The notes under the pieces are model-generated. The model made no database searches and was not told the DNA's origin. It was given only the letters and a program-made list of their open reading frames with translations. A DNA stretch of 64,000 nucleotides from QHXM01 sp963697975. Lineage in GTDB: Bacteria > Acidobacteriota > Blastocatellia > Pyrinomonadales > Pyrinomonadaceae. Below are positions 26,158 to 33,944 of the stretch, in pieces. How positions within the stretch are numbered: the first letter of the stretch is position 1; each line of letters begins with the position of its first letter. The position numbers and the translations under genes were made by a program. Location of the stretch: assembly GCA_963697975.1 (NCBI GenBank), contig OY969111.1:806001-870000 (forward strand), given 5' to 3'.

Positions 26158-26236
26158 AGCAGTGATAGGTGATGGGTGATAGGTGATAAGAGAAAAGCAG
26201 TTTCCTATCACCCATCACCCATCACCCATCACCTTC
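26158..26236. repeat. Heptamer inverted repeat I (GTGATAG/GTGATGG type)
   Basis: The arms are 26162-26190 and 26204-26233, made of GTGATAG and GTGATGG units. The loop is AGAGAAAAGCAGTTTCC. The right arm supplies the last residues (VMGDG) and TGA stop of the amidohydrolase gene. Confidence 0.95.
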
Positions 26237-27579
26237 CTTTCTACCTCTTTCATGCGTGCGCGCAACTGGTCTTCGTCAACGGTGTGTACGCGGCCATCGC
26301 TGAAGACGACGTTTCCGGCGACCATCGTCATCAGGACATCATGGCCTGATGAAGAGAAGATGAGCGCGGCGAGCACGTCGTGAAGCGGAGTTTGATGTGC
26401 GCCGTCAAGAGCAATGACCGTAATGTCGGCTTGCGCACCTTCGACGAGCGTACCGGTTTGCTCTTCAAGGCCGAGAGAGCGTGCGCCTCCGTGAGTCAGC
26501 GTGGCAAGCGCGGTCTCTGCGTTGAGCTTTTGCCCTGCGCTTCCAATACCCACAGTTCCTCGCGCCGTCAGAAGAGCGAAGCGCGCCTCTTCGAGCATGT
26601 CGCAGGTGTTGTTGCTGGCGACAGAATCGCTGCCAAAGCCCACCTTAATTCCCTGCTCGATGAAGGCCGCAAACGGCGCGCGGCCATGACCGAGCTTGGC
26701 GTTGGACTTCGGGCAGTGGGCAATGCTCGCGCCAGTCTGCTTAATCGTTTCGAGGTCTGCGTCGTCTACCCTGATGCAGTGCGCGAGAAGCGGCTGTGCG
26801 CTGAGGATACCGTGTCGCGCCAGATATTGAATCGTCGAAACCGCAGGCGCGCGCCATTCTATTCCGCGACGCGCGAGACCTTCGGCGAACGGGCCGCGTC
26901 CTTCGAGCATGAAAAGCTGTTCGGCTTCAGACTCCGCCGCGTGCATCATCAACGGCAACTTCTCCGCGATGGCGAATTCCGCAATCAACTCAAGCTGCGG
27001 CGCGCTCACAGTGTATGGCGCGTGCGGTGAGACGCCGAGACGCACAAGCTGAGTTTCATACTCACGAAGCCGCGCCACTTTCTCGCGCAGCTTTTCAAAA
27101 TTCTCGCGCGCTTCGGCAGGGTTTGGGCCAAAGGCTTCCTGATAAACCGTCCCGCGCAAGCCCACACTATTGAGCGCCCTCATGCTTGAGCTTGCCGCAT
27201 CAGATGCGTCCCCGACGCACGTCACTCCCGACCGCGCGGCCTCGACTGCTCCCCACGCGGCGGAAACGTAAAGATCGTCCGGCGTCATTCGTTCAAGGCG
27301 CGCGACTGTGAGCTTCCTGAGCCAACTGAAAAAGTCTCCCTCTTCGCGTTCGAGATAACCGCGCATCGCCGTCAACTCAAGATGCGAATGCGCATTGACG
27401 AAGCCCGGCAAGATTGCAGCTTCACCGAAATCGCGCTCCTCCGGCGCTTCAGGGAACCGGCTAATCAATTCATCGCGTTTACCGAGGGCTACGACCTGCG
27501 AGCCTTCAATCGCCACCGCCCCGCTCTCGATCAGCGATGAAGCGTCAGGCAAGACCCAGCGTGCGCTATAAAGTTTCAT
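26215..27579 (-). CDS. Amidohydrolase of the TRZ/ATZ (adenosine/aminofutalosine deaminase-like) family
   Basis: The 454-residue TIM-barrel hydrolase has the metal ligands in FVNAHSHLE, the SPHAPYT motif, HAAES, LAHC and GSDSVASNN. This set defines the ATZ/TRZ-like aminohydrolases, including guanine, 5-deoxyadenosine and aminodeoxyfutalosine deaminases. NAHSHLELTAMRG and the shape of the sequence are compatible with a futalosine-pathway enzyme, but no other mqn gene is near. Its final residues, MGDG, and stop codon come from heptamer repeat I. Confidence 0.85.
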   Translation of the reverse strand: MKLYSARWVLPDASSLIESGAVAIEGSQVVALGKRDELISRFPEAPEERDFGEAAILPGFVNAHSHLELTAMRGYLEREEGDFFSWLRKLTVARLERMTPDDLYVSAAWGAVEAARSGVTCVGDASDAASSSMRALNSVGLRGTVYQEAFGPNPAEARENFEKLREKVARLREYETQLVRLGVSPHAPYTVSAPQLELIAEFAIAEKLPLMMHAAESEAEQLFMLEGRGPFAEGLARRGIEWRAPAVSTIQYLARHGILSAQPLLAHCIRVDDADLETIKQTGASIAHCPKSNAKLGHGRAPFAAFIEQGIKVGFGSDSVASNNTCDMLEEARFALLTARGTVGIGSAGQKLNAETALATLTHGGARSLGLEEQTGTLVEGAQADITVIALDGAHQTPLHDVLAALIFSSSGHDVLMTMVAGNVVFSDGRVHTVDEDQLRARMKEVERKVMGDG

Positions 27580-27587
27580 CAGCTTAT

Positions 27588-27701
27588 TGTAGGACAGGCA
27601 TTCCTGCCTGTCGGAGCGTGCTTAAGCCCCGCTCTTGAGTATTCCCAAATAATATTCGCGCTCTCCGCGCTCAATGACAGACCGAGAATGTCTGTCCTAC
27701 A
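27588..27701. mobile_element. 114-bp palindromic MITE-like element, copy 2
   Basis: Same length and terminal inverted repeats as copy 1 at 15542-15655. The first 41 bases are identical, and the GCGCTCTCCGCGCTCAATGA block near the right end is identical. The right terminal repeat has a few changes (GACCGAGAATGTC). It lies between the amidohydrolase start and the transglycosylase stop. Confidence 0.85.
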
Positions 27702-27703
27702 AA

Positions 27704-28285
27704 TTACCGGCGAGCGCGTTCCTCTTTCAGCTTGCGGTAGCGTTCGATGATGGAAGTAACGTAGGCGCGCGTTGAGGGGATGTCTATGCGCGCGATGAAT
27801 TCTTCGACGGTGAGAGGCTTCGCGCCCGGCTCGGTCTGATTCCAGGCAGCGGCGCGGCTCGGCCCGGCGTTGTACCCGGCTATCATCCGCGCCTCTGCGC
27901 CCGGCAGGTCGCGGTATTGCTCGTAGAGTTTCTCAAGATACCAGCAACCGATCTGGATGTTGCGCTCCGGGTCGCGCAGCGCAGAGCGTGCGTCCTGCTG
28001 CACCTGTCTTTCAAGCTCGCGCATTCCCGTTTCGGCCGCCCACTCGCGCCCGACCTTTGGAGTGACCTGCATCAACCCGACCTCACCGTCGCCGCCGATC
28101 ATCCAGGGACGAAAATATGTCTCTTCGTAAATGACACTCCAGACCAGATCAGGGTCCAGACGATAGATGCTCGCCTGTCGCGCAATCACAGTGTCGTAGC
28201 GATGAATCCAGTATTGATTGAAGAAGTAAGTCCCGATAGCCCCAAGCAGGATAGCGGTGAGGATGAAGATAACAAGACGTTTCAT
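27704..28285 (-). CDS. Lytic transglycosylase (SLT domain), membrane-anchored
   Basis: The 193-residue protein has an N-terminal signal anchor (about 4-25) and a soluble lytic transglycosylase domain with the catalytic glutamate in YEETYFRPWMIGGDGEVGLMQVTP-like context (E in YEE, then GLMQ) and AGYNAGPSRA near the C-terminus. It cleaves peptidoglycan glycan strands in the periplasm to give anhydro-muropeptides. Length and motif order match short Slt70-like (MltE/YjbJ-sized) enzymes. Confidence 0.92.
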   Translation of the reverse strand: MKRLVIFILTAILLGAIGTYFFNQYWIHRYDTVIARQASIYRLDPDLVWSVIYEETYFRPWMIGGDGEVGLMQVTPKVGREWAAETGMRELERQVQQDARSALRDPERNIQIGCWYLEKLYEQYRDLPGAEARMIAGYNAGPSRAAAWNQTEPGAKPLTVEEFIARIDIPSTRAYVTSIIERYRKLKEERARR

Positions 28286-28292
28286 AAAAGTC

Positions 28293-28371
28293 AGTGGTCA
28301 GTGGTCAGTGGTCAGTGGTCAGTTAAGAACGCTTGCTTTTACTGACCACTGACCACTGACCACTGACCACT
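28293..28371. repeat. Heptamer inverted repeat K (GTGGTCA type)
   Basis: A perfect 31-bp inverted repeat (28293-28323 with 28341-28371) of four GTGGTCA units. The loop reads TAAGAACGCTTGCTTTT. It fills the gap between the transglycosylase start and the upstream gene's stop. Confidence 0.97.
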
Positions 28372-28372
28372 C

Positions 28373-29161
28373 TTAGTTCCTTCTCTTCAATCCTGACCAG
28401 AAGTCGGGTGTCGCGTAGGCGCGGTCAACGCCTTCGTAGCGCGAGCGCAGGGCGCGTTCGTCGAGGACGTGTCCCTGTAGCCAGACTTCAGCCGAGAGGG
28501 TCGCGCCCAATGAGAGCGGGTCGCCGCGCAGCGCACGACGATTAACCAGCACTTCGAGGCGCAATCGTTCGAGGTCCAGATAGACCCAGTAAAGCTCGCT
28601 GCCGGACAAGGGATTGCGAAGCGGCTTAAAGGCAATCACGCGTCCCGTCAAGCTCCAATCGTTCTCCTGCGCGGCGCGAGTGGGCGCGGATTTTTCGAGC
28701 GGTTGCCAGAGCGCCGCCGACTTGCGTTTGCACACGCGCGCACGATAAGCGAGGCCGCAGAGTCCGACGTGCAACTCCTGCGCGCGGAATCCCCCGGGGC
28801 CGACCTCCGTCAGATTCTGCAACTCGAAAAGAACCTCTGTGTCCGTCCCATCGCAGTAGCCATGCACGACAGCTTCGCCTTCTTCATCGTACTCCGTCAG
28901 CGCCCAGGGACTGATGCGCTGCGTGTAGCGAGCGCGGAAACCCGGACGGCAATCGGCATAAAAAATGTCGCCCGTGCCGGATTCGTAAAGCACCGTCCAG
29001 ACTTCCAGCCCTTCGCCCAGCTTCCAGCATCGCCCGTGCAGCACAGCGCCGCGCCTGGTCAACTGCGTCGGCTCGCCCTGATCGCCCGCGCGCTCCGCCA
29101 GATAGTTGAAAGCCTTCTCGCTCGGCACTTCCAGCCCGATGGTCTCGAATGTTACGTCCAT
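28373..29161 (-). CDS. Conserved-looking hypothetical protein
   Basis: I do not recognise the family. The 262-residue protein has no signal peptide or membrane segment. It is rich in acidic and aromatic residues with alternating beta-like stretches (VLHGRCWKLGEGLEVWTVLYE, GDIFYADCRPGF) and contains five or six cysteines without a metal-site pattern. The C-terminal half (FKPLRNPLSGSELYWVYLDLERLRLEVLVN, split over about 178-206) suggests a beta-sandwich. It lies in a minus-strand series separated by hairpins. ATG at 29161 is used; no SD sequence is seen. Confidence 0.65.
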   Translation of the reverse strand: MDVTFETIGLEVPSEKAFNYLAERAGDQGEPTQLTRRGAVLHGRCWKLGEGLEVWTVLYESGTGDIFYADCRPGFRARYTQRISPWALTEYDEEGEAVVHGYCDGTDTEVLFELQNLTEVGPGGFRAQELHVGLCGLAYRARVCKRKSAALWQPLEKSAPTRAAQENDWSLTGRVIAFKPLRNPLSGSELYWVYLDLERLRLEVLVNRRALRGDPLSLGATLSAEVWLQGHVLDERALRSRYEGVDRAYATPDFWSGLKRRN

Positions 29162-29165
29162 AATT

Positions 29166-29241
29166 CAGTGATAGGTGATAGGTGAGAGGTAATGGGTAAA
29201 AGCGTTTCTCTTATCACCCATCACCTATCACTTATCACTTG
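29166..29241. repeat. Heptamer inverted repeat L (GTGATAG type)
   Basis: The arms are about 29167-29195 and 29211-29240, made of GTGATAG-like units with several mismatches. The loop is GTAAAAGCGTTTCTC. It lies between a start codon (29161) and the next stop (29246). Confidence 0.9.
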
Positions 29242-29245
29242 AGCA

Positions 29246-29473
29246 TTATTCCCCGACTCGTTTGCGCCGTTCACGCGGCGTGGCGTCTTCGTCTGTTTCT
29301 GCTTCTCGCGGCGCGCTCGTCTTGAAGCCGCGAACGTTGCGAACTGGCCCTTGTGTGGGGCGCGCGCCGGAGCGCACCATCTCTGTAAACAAATCTACAT
29401 CATAATCCGCCTCGCGTGACATCTCTTCGCGGATCATGTGCAGGACTTCTAAGAATCTAGGCTTGCGATACAT
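29246..29473 (-). CDS. Small charged protein, candidate antitoxin/partner of PIN protein
   Basis: The 75-residue protein begins MYRKPRFLEVLHMIREEMSR, an amphipathic helix, continues with DYDVDLFTEMVRSG, and ends in a disordered basic/acidic tail. Genes of this form are seen next to PIN-domain genes and are often annotated as putative antitoxins; the assignment here rests on that memory and the adjacent PIN gene. It is downstream of the PIN gene, with a hairpin between. ATG at 29473 is preferred to TTG at 29482. Confidence 0.6.
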   Translation of the reverse strand: MYRKPRFLEVLHMIREEMSREADYDVDLFTEMVRSGARPTQGPVRNVRGFKTSAPREAETDEDATPRERRKRVGE

Positions 29474-29480
29474 AAAATTC

Positions 29481-29560
29481 AAGTGATAAGTGATGGGTGA
29501 TAGGTGATAAGAGAAAACAACTGTTCTTTCTTATCACCTATCACCCATCACCTATCACCC
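29481..29560. repeat. Heptamer inverted repeat M (GTGATAG/GTGATGG type)
   Basis: The arms are 29482-29512 and 29529-29559, 31 nt each with two mismatches. The loop is AAACAACTGTTCTT. The right arm encodes the last residues and TGA stop of the PIN gene. Confidence 0.95.
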
Positions 29561-30026
29561 TCTCTGTTGCTTCCGAAACTAAAAACTCCGGCGTGACGAT
29601 CATCGGGACGAAGAAACCGGCGGCGGTGTTGAAGAGACGCACGCGCGCCTGGCGTCGGACGTTCGCCAGATGACCGAAGTTCCACGTTACTAAATAATCT
29701 ATCTTGTGGAATGAAGCAACGGCGACGTGCAGGGCGTCCGCGATGTACTTGCGATGAAAGATGCCGCGCGTGAGGTAGCCTTCGGCGAGAATTGCCGCTT
29801 CATCCGTTAGCTCGACCTGTTCGAGTTGGCCCGCGAGTTTGAGATAACCCGTGCGGTGCGGCTCCGTCACGCGTTCAAGCTCGCGCACGACGAGCGGCGA
29901 GATGACGGCGCGATACTCCGGCAACTCATGCTCCCACCAGCGAATCGTCAAGTCGCGGCGAAACGGCTCTCCGTTATCGAGGTAAGCGCCGATGACAGAA
30001 GTTTCGAGATAAAGGCTCTGCTTCAT
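29541..30026 (-). CDS. PIN-domain protein (VapC-like)
   Basis: The 161-residue protein has the acidic positions of a PIN ribonuclease: E8 in YLETSV, the E of VVRELERV, D in ADALHVAVA, and a final WNFGHLAN. PIN toxins cleave RNA with Mg2+, typically tRNA or rRNA. The first acid is Glu rather than Asp, as in the ETS subgroup. The start overlaps the upstream stop (ATGA). The C-terminal ERVIGDG is encoded by heptamer repeat M, similar to the MGDG end of the unrelated amidohydrolase. Confidence 0.88.
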   Translation of the reverse strand: MKQSLYLETSVIGAYLDNGEPFRRDLTIRWWEHELPEYRAVISPLVVRELERVTEPHRTGYLKLAGQLEQVELTDEAAILAEGYLTRGIFHRKYIADALHVAVASFHKIDYLVTWNFGHLANVRRQARVRLFNTAAGFFVPMIVTPEFLVSEATERVIGDG

Positions 30027-31627
30027 TGTGGCGCGTCAGCTCCCCGATTGATCTGCATTTTTTGGTCAATAGCCGATGCAGCCGCCGTCAACGGCTCAAG
30101 CAGGATGACGGACCTCTTGAAGTCGAAGGTCACACGGAAATGGCGTAGAAAATTTCCGCCGATGATTCCGTTCTGAATAAAGCCTGTGGTTTCGTTGACC
30201 GCTTCGAGATCGAGCACGGCCACGTCAACCTTCTCGCGCGCGTGCGCGCCAAGCAGGACGCGCGGCAAGACAAGCGTCTGCACACCGTCGGCGATTCCGG
30301 CGGCGCCGTAAACTCGCATGCGCGCCGGATGCTTAAAGCTGCTCATCTCGTCAAGCTCCATCATTCTTTGAGAGACGACCGAGATGCTTGCGCCCGTATC
30401 AATGATAAAGTTGAGCGGCTTGCTGATGCCCTCAACCTGAACTTCGCCGCTGAGGAAGCCGCTCGACGTGGTGCGGATGGGAATTTCGATGCTGGACTGA
30501 GAAGCAGTTGAAGCGCCGTCGTCGCTTGAGCGTTGACGATTCAACGTGAAGATGCGCGCGCCGTAGTCAACCGTCGTGACGTACTTGGTCACGACCGCCA
30601 GACCGATATAACCGTCGACGGGAGTGTCATCGTTATAAAAGTGGCGAATGTAAACGGGCACGTTATCGATGCGCGCCTCGCCGATTTCCATTGAATCAAG
30701 GAAGCCGTAAACGATTTCGAATTTTCCGCCGACGGCGCGAGCCATCCCGCCGCGTGCCACCGGCTTTAGGCCCAGATGCTTCGCCGTCTCGTCTGAAATG
30801 ACGGAAATGCCTGAGCCTGTGTCCAGCACAAAGCGCAGAGGCTCTTTCCGTCCATTCACACGAACGCTGATGATGGGGCGGTTGTTGGGCATCTCAAACC
30901 GCACGCTCGTCTGGCTCGCTCCACTGACATTGTAGAGCCTGTTCTGGCCGCCCAGATAGCGCAGGTAATCAATCAGGCCGCGAATGCGTGCGCGGCGATC
31001 TTCGTCCGTGCTCGGCGCGATGGCGAGGAAACGCTCGTAGGCGCTGGCCGCCTCCTTGTAGCGTTCGGCACGCGCCGCCGCCTGTGCCAGAGCGAAGACG
31101 AAATCCGGCTCTCTGGAATCCAGATAAATCGCGCGGCGCAATCCGTCGAGACTCGGGTTCAGGCGGTTCTCGTAGAAATCAACCATCGCCAGCCCGGCGA
31201 CCGCCAGCGGTTCGTCATCTTTGAGACTGAGCGCCGTGCGAAACTCTTCGACAGACATCCGAAAATCGCCGCTGGCTAACACGGCTGCTCCGAGCAGAGA
31301 ATGAGCGCGCGCCGAGAGCGGGTCATTGGTGACGACGCGCGCCGCATGATCGAACGCGTCCGTCAATCGTCGCATCTTGAGCAGCGTGTAACTCAACCCG
31401 AGCCGAGCCGCGTTATCGCGCGCATCTTTGGCGAGCGCTTCACGAAACAGTTTCTCGGCCAAATCATAGTGGCCTTCGCGCAATGCCCGCTCGGCGAGCG
31501 TGCGCGTCTTGTCTCCGGCAAAGGCGACGGTAGCCGAACCCGCCGCCAGCAACAGGCAAATGGTCAACGCAGCCAAACTTCCGACCACCAGTCGGCCCAA
31601 CTTATTTTTCACATTGCTTAATTTCAT
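30023..31627 (-). CDS. TPR-containing double retropepsin-like protease
   Basis: The protein (534 residues) has a signal peptide (about 10-38), four or five TPR repeats (about 45-195), and two retropepsin domains with FVLDTGSGISVIS and FIIDTGASISVVS. The two domains could pair intramolecularly. TPRs suggest a protein-binding arm in the periplasm. GTGAGG precedes ATG 31627 by six to seven bases; a GTG four codons upstream is an unlikely alternative. The four-base overlap with the PIN gene suggests co-translation. Confidence 0.87.
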   Translation of the reverse strand: MKLSNVKNKLGRLVVGSLAALTICLLLAAGSATVAFAGDKTRTLAERALREGHYDLAEKLFREALAKDARDNAARLGLSYTLLKMRRLTDAFDHAARVVTNDPLSARAHSLLGAAVLASGDFRMSVEEFRTALSLKDDEPLAVAGLAMVDFYENRLNPSLDGLRRAIYLDSREPDFVFALAQAAARAERYKEAASAYERFLAIAPSTDEDRRARIRGLIDYLRYLGGQNRLYNVSGASQTSVRFEMPNNRPIISVRVNGRKEPLRFVLDTGSGISVISDETAKHLGLKPVARGGMARAVGGKFEIVYGFLDSMEIGEARIDNVPVYIRHFYNDDTPVDGYIGLAVVTKYVTTVDYGARIFTLNRQRSSDDGASTASQSSIEIPIRTTSSGFLSGEVQVEGISKPLNFIIDTGASISVVSQRMMELDEMSSFKHPARMRVYGAAGIADGVQTLVLPRVLLGAHAREKVDVAVLDLEAVNETTGFIQNGIIGGNFLRHFRVTFDFKRSVILLEPLTAAASAIDQKMQINRGADAPQ

Positions 31628-31644
31628 TGGGGGCCTCACTTTGG

Positions 31645-31725
31645 AAGGATGAGGGCGGAGAGATGAGGGATGAAATAAAAGCGTTTGTCTTTATTTCATC
31701 CTTCATCCTTCATCCCTCATCCCTT
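31645..31725. repeat. Heptamer inverted repeat N (GGGATGA/GGATGAA type)
   Basis: The arms are 31645-31679 and 31690-31725, of GGATGAG-like units with some mismatches. The loop is AAAAGCGTTTGTC. It ends on the TAA stop of the glycosylase gene. Confidence 0.93.
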
Positions 31726-32392
31726 ATTTCAAGACTTCTCCCGTCTTCATAGACCAGAGAATCAGATCAAGTTCGTCGAAATCAATCCGCAGGTCGCGGG
31801 CGAATCGGCGCAAGAGTTCTTCTGTCTCCAGATAACGTGCGCGAGTCGGTGGCGGTTCCGGCGATTCCACTATGCCGAGTTCTGCGAGGCTTCGCAGGAT
31901 GTGCTTGTCAAGAATCGCGTAGCCACGCAATCCGACATTGCGTAGGAAGTGGCTGGCTTCCTTGTAACCCAGCCCCTTGATGTCGCGCGTCCGCGCCAGC
32001 CAATCGCGGCGCGCGTGCGGGTCACTAAAACTCGTCAATCGTTCACGCAGGCGCATCCCGCAATCCGTGCGGAGGTAATCGCGTGTCACGACGATGTAGC
32101 CGGGACGAGCCGCCGGGTAACGATGAGCGCGCGCACGGACGAGCGCCTCTGTCATCTCTTCGCGGCTGCCGTCAAAGAGCAAGTGCCTGATGGCCTCAAC
32201 GGAACTCAGGCCCATGCGTGCCGATGCTCCGGCAGTGAAGATGCAATAGACCAGTTCTTCCCAGAGCCGCTCGTCTGAGCCACTCTCCCAGACCTGACGA
32301 AACTCTGCGAGACGCGCGCGAATCTGCGGCCCGCGCGCACGGCGCGTTGCACGTATGTTTTCAATAGTGACGGTTTGGTTGTCTCGTCGCAC
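31724..32392 (-). CDS. ogg: 8-oxoguanine DNA glycosylase/lyase, Ogg2 type
   Basis: The 222-residue protein is a helix-hairpin-helix GPD glycosylase of the Ogg2 class: GLGYKEASHFLRNVG carries the hairpin and catalytic lysine, and YAILDKHILR the conserved aspartate. Ogg2 enzymes excise 8-oxoguanine and nick the abasic site; they are best known from archaea and some bacteria. The start is GTG at 32392, with no strong SD sequence. The upstream region on this strand contains CTGGGACTGAAAA in reverse. Confidence 0.88.
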   Translation of the reverse strand: MRRDNQTVTIENIRATRRARGPQIRARLAEFRQVWESGSDERLWEELVYCIFTAGASARMGLSSVEAIRHLLFDGSREEMTEALVRARAHRYPAARPGYIVVTRDYLRTDCGMRLRERLTSFSDPHARRDWLARTRDIKGLGYKEASHFLRNVGLRGYAILDKHILRSLAELGIVESPEPPPTRARYLETEELLRRFARDLRIDFDELDLILWSMKTGEVLK

Positions 32393-32747
32393 GAGGATTT
32401 AATGAACGCAGGAGAATATTAGGAGCGTGCTTGGAGCATTGTCAACGAACCTGGGACTGAAAAACCTTCAGTTAGATATTTATTGCTTTATGTACAGCAA
32501 CAGGTTTAATATCTTGCGTAGTAGCGTATAGTGCCGCCTCTCCGGGATCCCTCTCAATCCTCGGCCTCCGGTGCTAGCCCAAACACACTACAACTTGGCC
32601 ACCGTTGAACTCGACTCACGGCAGCGTATCAATCGAATTTACAACTGAGCAGGCCGCTCAGATAGAGATAGTATATTTTGGATCAGGTTCAGCGTGGCTT
32701 GTGTCAGTGCGTTTCTGATGTCCTTTCCGCACCATAGAGGACTGAAG
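32393..32747. other. Intergenic region between divergent genes
   Basis: These 355 bases hold no gene. A small palindrome CTGAGC-AGGCC-GCTCAG (about 32645-32661) lies 87 bases before the AraC-type start and is a possible operator. CTGGGACTGAAAA occurs at 32451-32463. Confidence 0.5.
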
Positions 32748-33074
32748 ATGGATCAGAGGGTTCAGATCGTCTCTGCTTTAATGAACGAGCATCTTCATCG
32801 TGATTTATCACTTGAAGAGATGGCGCGGTCTGTGAATCTTTCTTCCTCGTATTTTCGCCACTTGTTCAAAGCTGAAACCGGCATCTCGCCTGCACACTAT
32901 CTCAAATCGCTTAGGATACAGAGAGCGAAGGAACTAATCGAAACAACATTTCTGAGCATGAAAGAGATTATGAGCAGGGTCGGTGTAAGAGACAAACGAC
33001 ACTTTGCTGAAGATTTCAGGAAAGCCTACGGTCTAACGCCAGCCCAATACAGAACGTCCCTTCTTAAAGCCTAA
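32748..33074 (+). CDS. Mini AraC-type regulator (DNA-binding domain only)
   Basis: The 108 residues are just two helix-turn-helix motifs of the AraC/XylS family: LSLEEMARSVNLSSSYFRHLFKAETGISP and FLSMKEIMSRVGVRDKRHFAEDFRKAYGLTPAQYR. There is no ligand-binding domain. Stand-alone forms such as SoxS and MarA are controlled by their abundance. GAGG lies seven bases before ATG 32748. It precedes a tiny secreted peptide and other exported proteins on the same strand. Confidence 0.9.
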   Translation: MDQRVQIVSALMNEHLHRDLSLEEMARSVNLSSSYFRHLFKAETGISPAHYLKSLRIQRAKELIETTFLSMKEIMSRVGVRDKRHFAEDFRKAYGLTPAQYRTSLLKA

Positions 33075-33508
33075 CTCTGTTGTATTCAGTAACGGTGCTG
33101 GAATGAAATAAAGAACAGCCAGATTCGCTACCAGATAACCATTTTTGCCACCACGTAGTTCTTGCTTTCATAAAAATTCGCTCTATTATTTGGACCACAG
33201 TAGCGGTTCGTTGGAACTGACCATTTACTGTCATTGACTCTCTCACCTGATTTTATGCAAAACCAGTAAAGAGTCTTTGTTCTCCAACCTCAATCTACGG
33301 ATTCCAGCCCCTCACTGAGAGGCAGAGAAAGGACGAAAACATTGGGCTTCCCCCAAACTTTTCCCGTAGGTTTTTAGTCGGGGCGTTCTCTCAACGCCGT
33401 AAAACTTCAAATGGTCCACCTTCAGGCGAATTGTTGAAAGCCGCCACGATCACCAACCCGCTCAGAGTCAAAAGCTCTGACCACACCAAGAAGGAGCGAC
33501 AGCCGACC
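33075..33508. other. Intergenic region upstream of small secreted peptide
   Basis: These 434 bases hold no supported gene. Base composition is lower in GC than the flanks. No clear promoter stands out. AAGAAGGAG lies 12 bases before the ATG at 33509. Confidence 0.5.
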
Positions 33509-33754
33509 ATGACAAGATCCAAAAAATTGCCAGCAAAACTTCTCCTCATTGCCATTGCGTTAGTTGGAGCGGGCATGACCGCCCAACCTGCTCTCGCTAA
33601 CTGTCTCCTTGCCATTACATGGGAAAATGGCGACTCCGGTTTCATCTCCTGCGGTAGCTCCGCAGGAAACTATGAGGCTAGGAACACCGGCAATGGGTGG
33701 GTAACTTACGATGCGACTAACGGGACTGACTTTATTTGTGATCTCTACTGTTAA
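33509..33754 (+). CDS. Small secreted four-cysteine peptide
   Basis: The 81-residue precursor has a good signal peptide ending A-Q-P-A-L-A at residue 30. The predicted mature part is 51 residues, NCLLAITWENGDSGFISCGS onward, with C32, C48, C77 and C81, enough for two disulfides. It ends DFICDLYC. No family is recognised; secreted cysteine peptides of this size may be toxins, inhibitors or signals. It follows a mini AraC regulator. A hairpin follows the gene. Confidence 0.7.
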   Translation: MTRSKKLPAKLLLIAIALVGAGMTAQPALANCLLAITWENGDSGFISCGSSAGNYEARNTGNGWVTYDATNGTDFICDLYC

Positions 33755-33852
33755 GAGGAATGGTCGCGAGCTTGAGATAGAGAGGGAGAAATCACTGTGT
33801 TCCCCTTCCTAACTCAAGCGGGTTCGCACATGCACACGCTGGAAGCGCGGCG

Positions 33853-33875
33853 ACCTCATCGTCAGGCGATGAGGT
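33853..33875 (+). terminator. Hairpin after the small peptide gene
   Basis: A 9-bp stem ACCTCATCG/CGATGAGGT with loop TCAGG lies about 100 bases past the stop. There is no T-run, so termination is only a suggestion. Confidence 0.4.
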
Positions 33876-33944
33876 GTTGCTGCGCTTTCAGCGCATAACC
33901 ACAGAACCTCGGCTATCGCTCACAGAGGGGAGAAGTTCCATCCG

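Noticed and set aside
26155..26211. N-terminal extension of acetate kinase
   Set aside because: The added residues (LITYHPSPIT) are translated heptamer repeat; the family starts at MNILVLNCGSSS.
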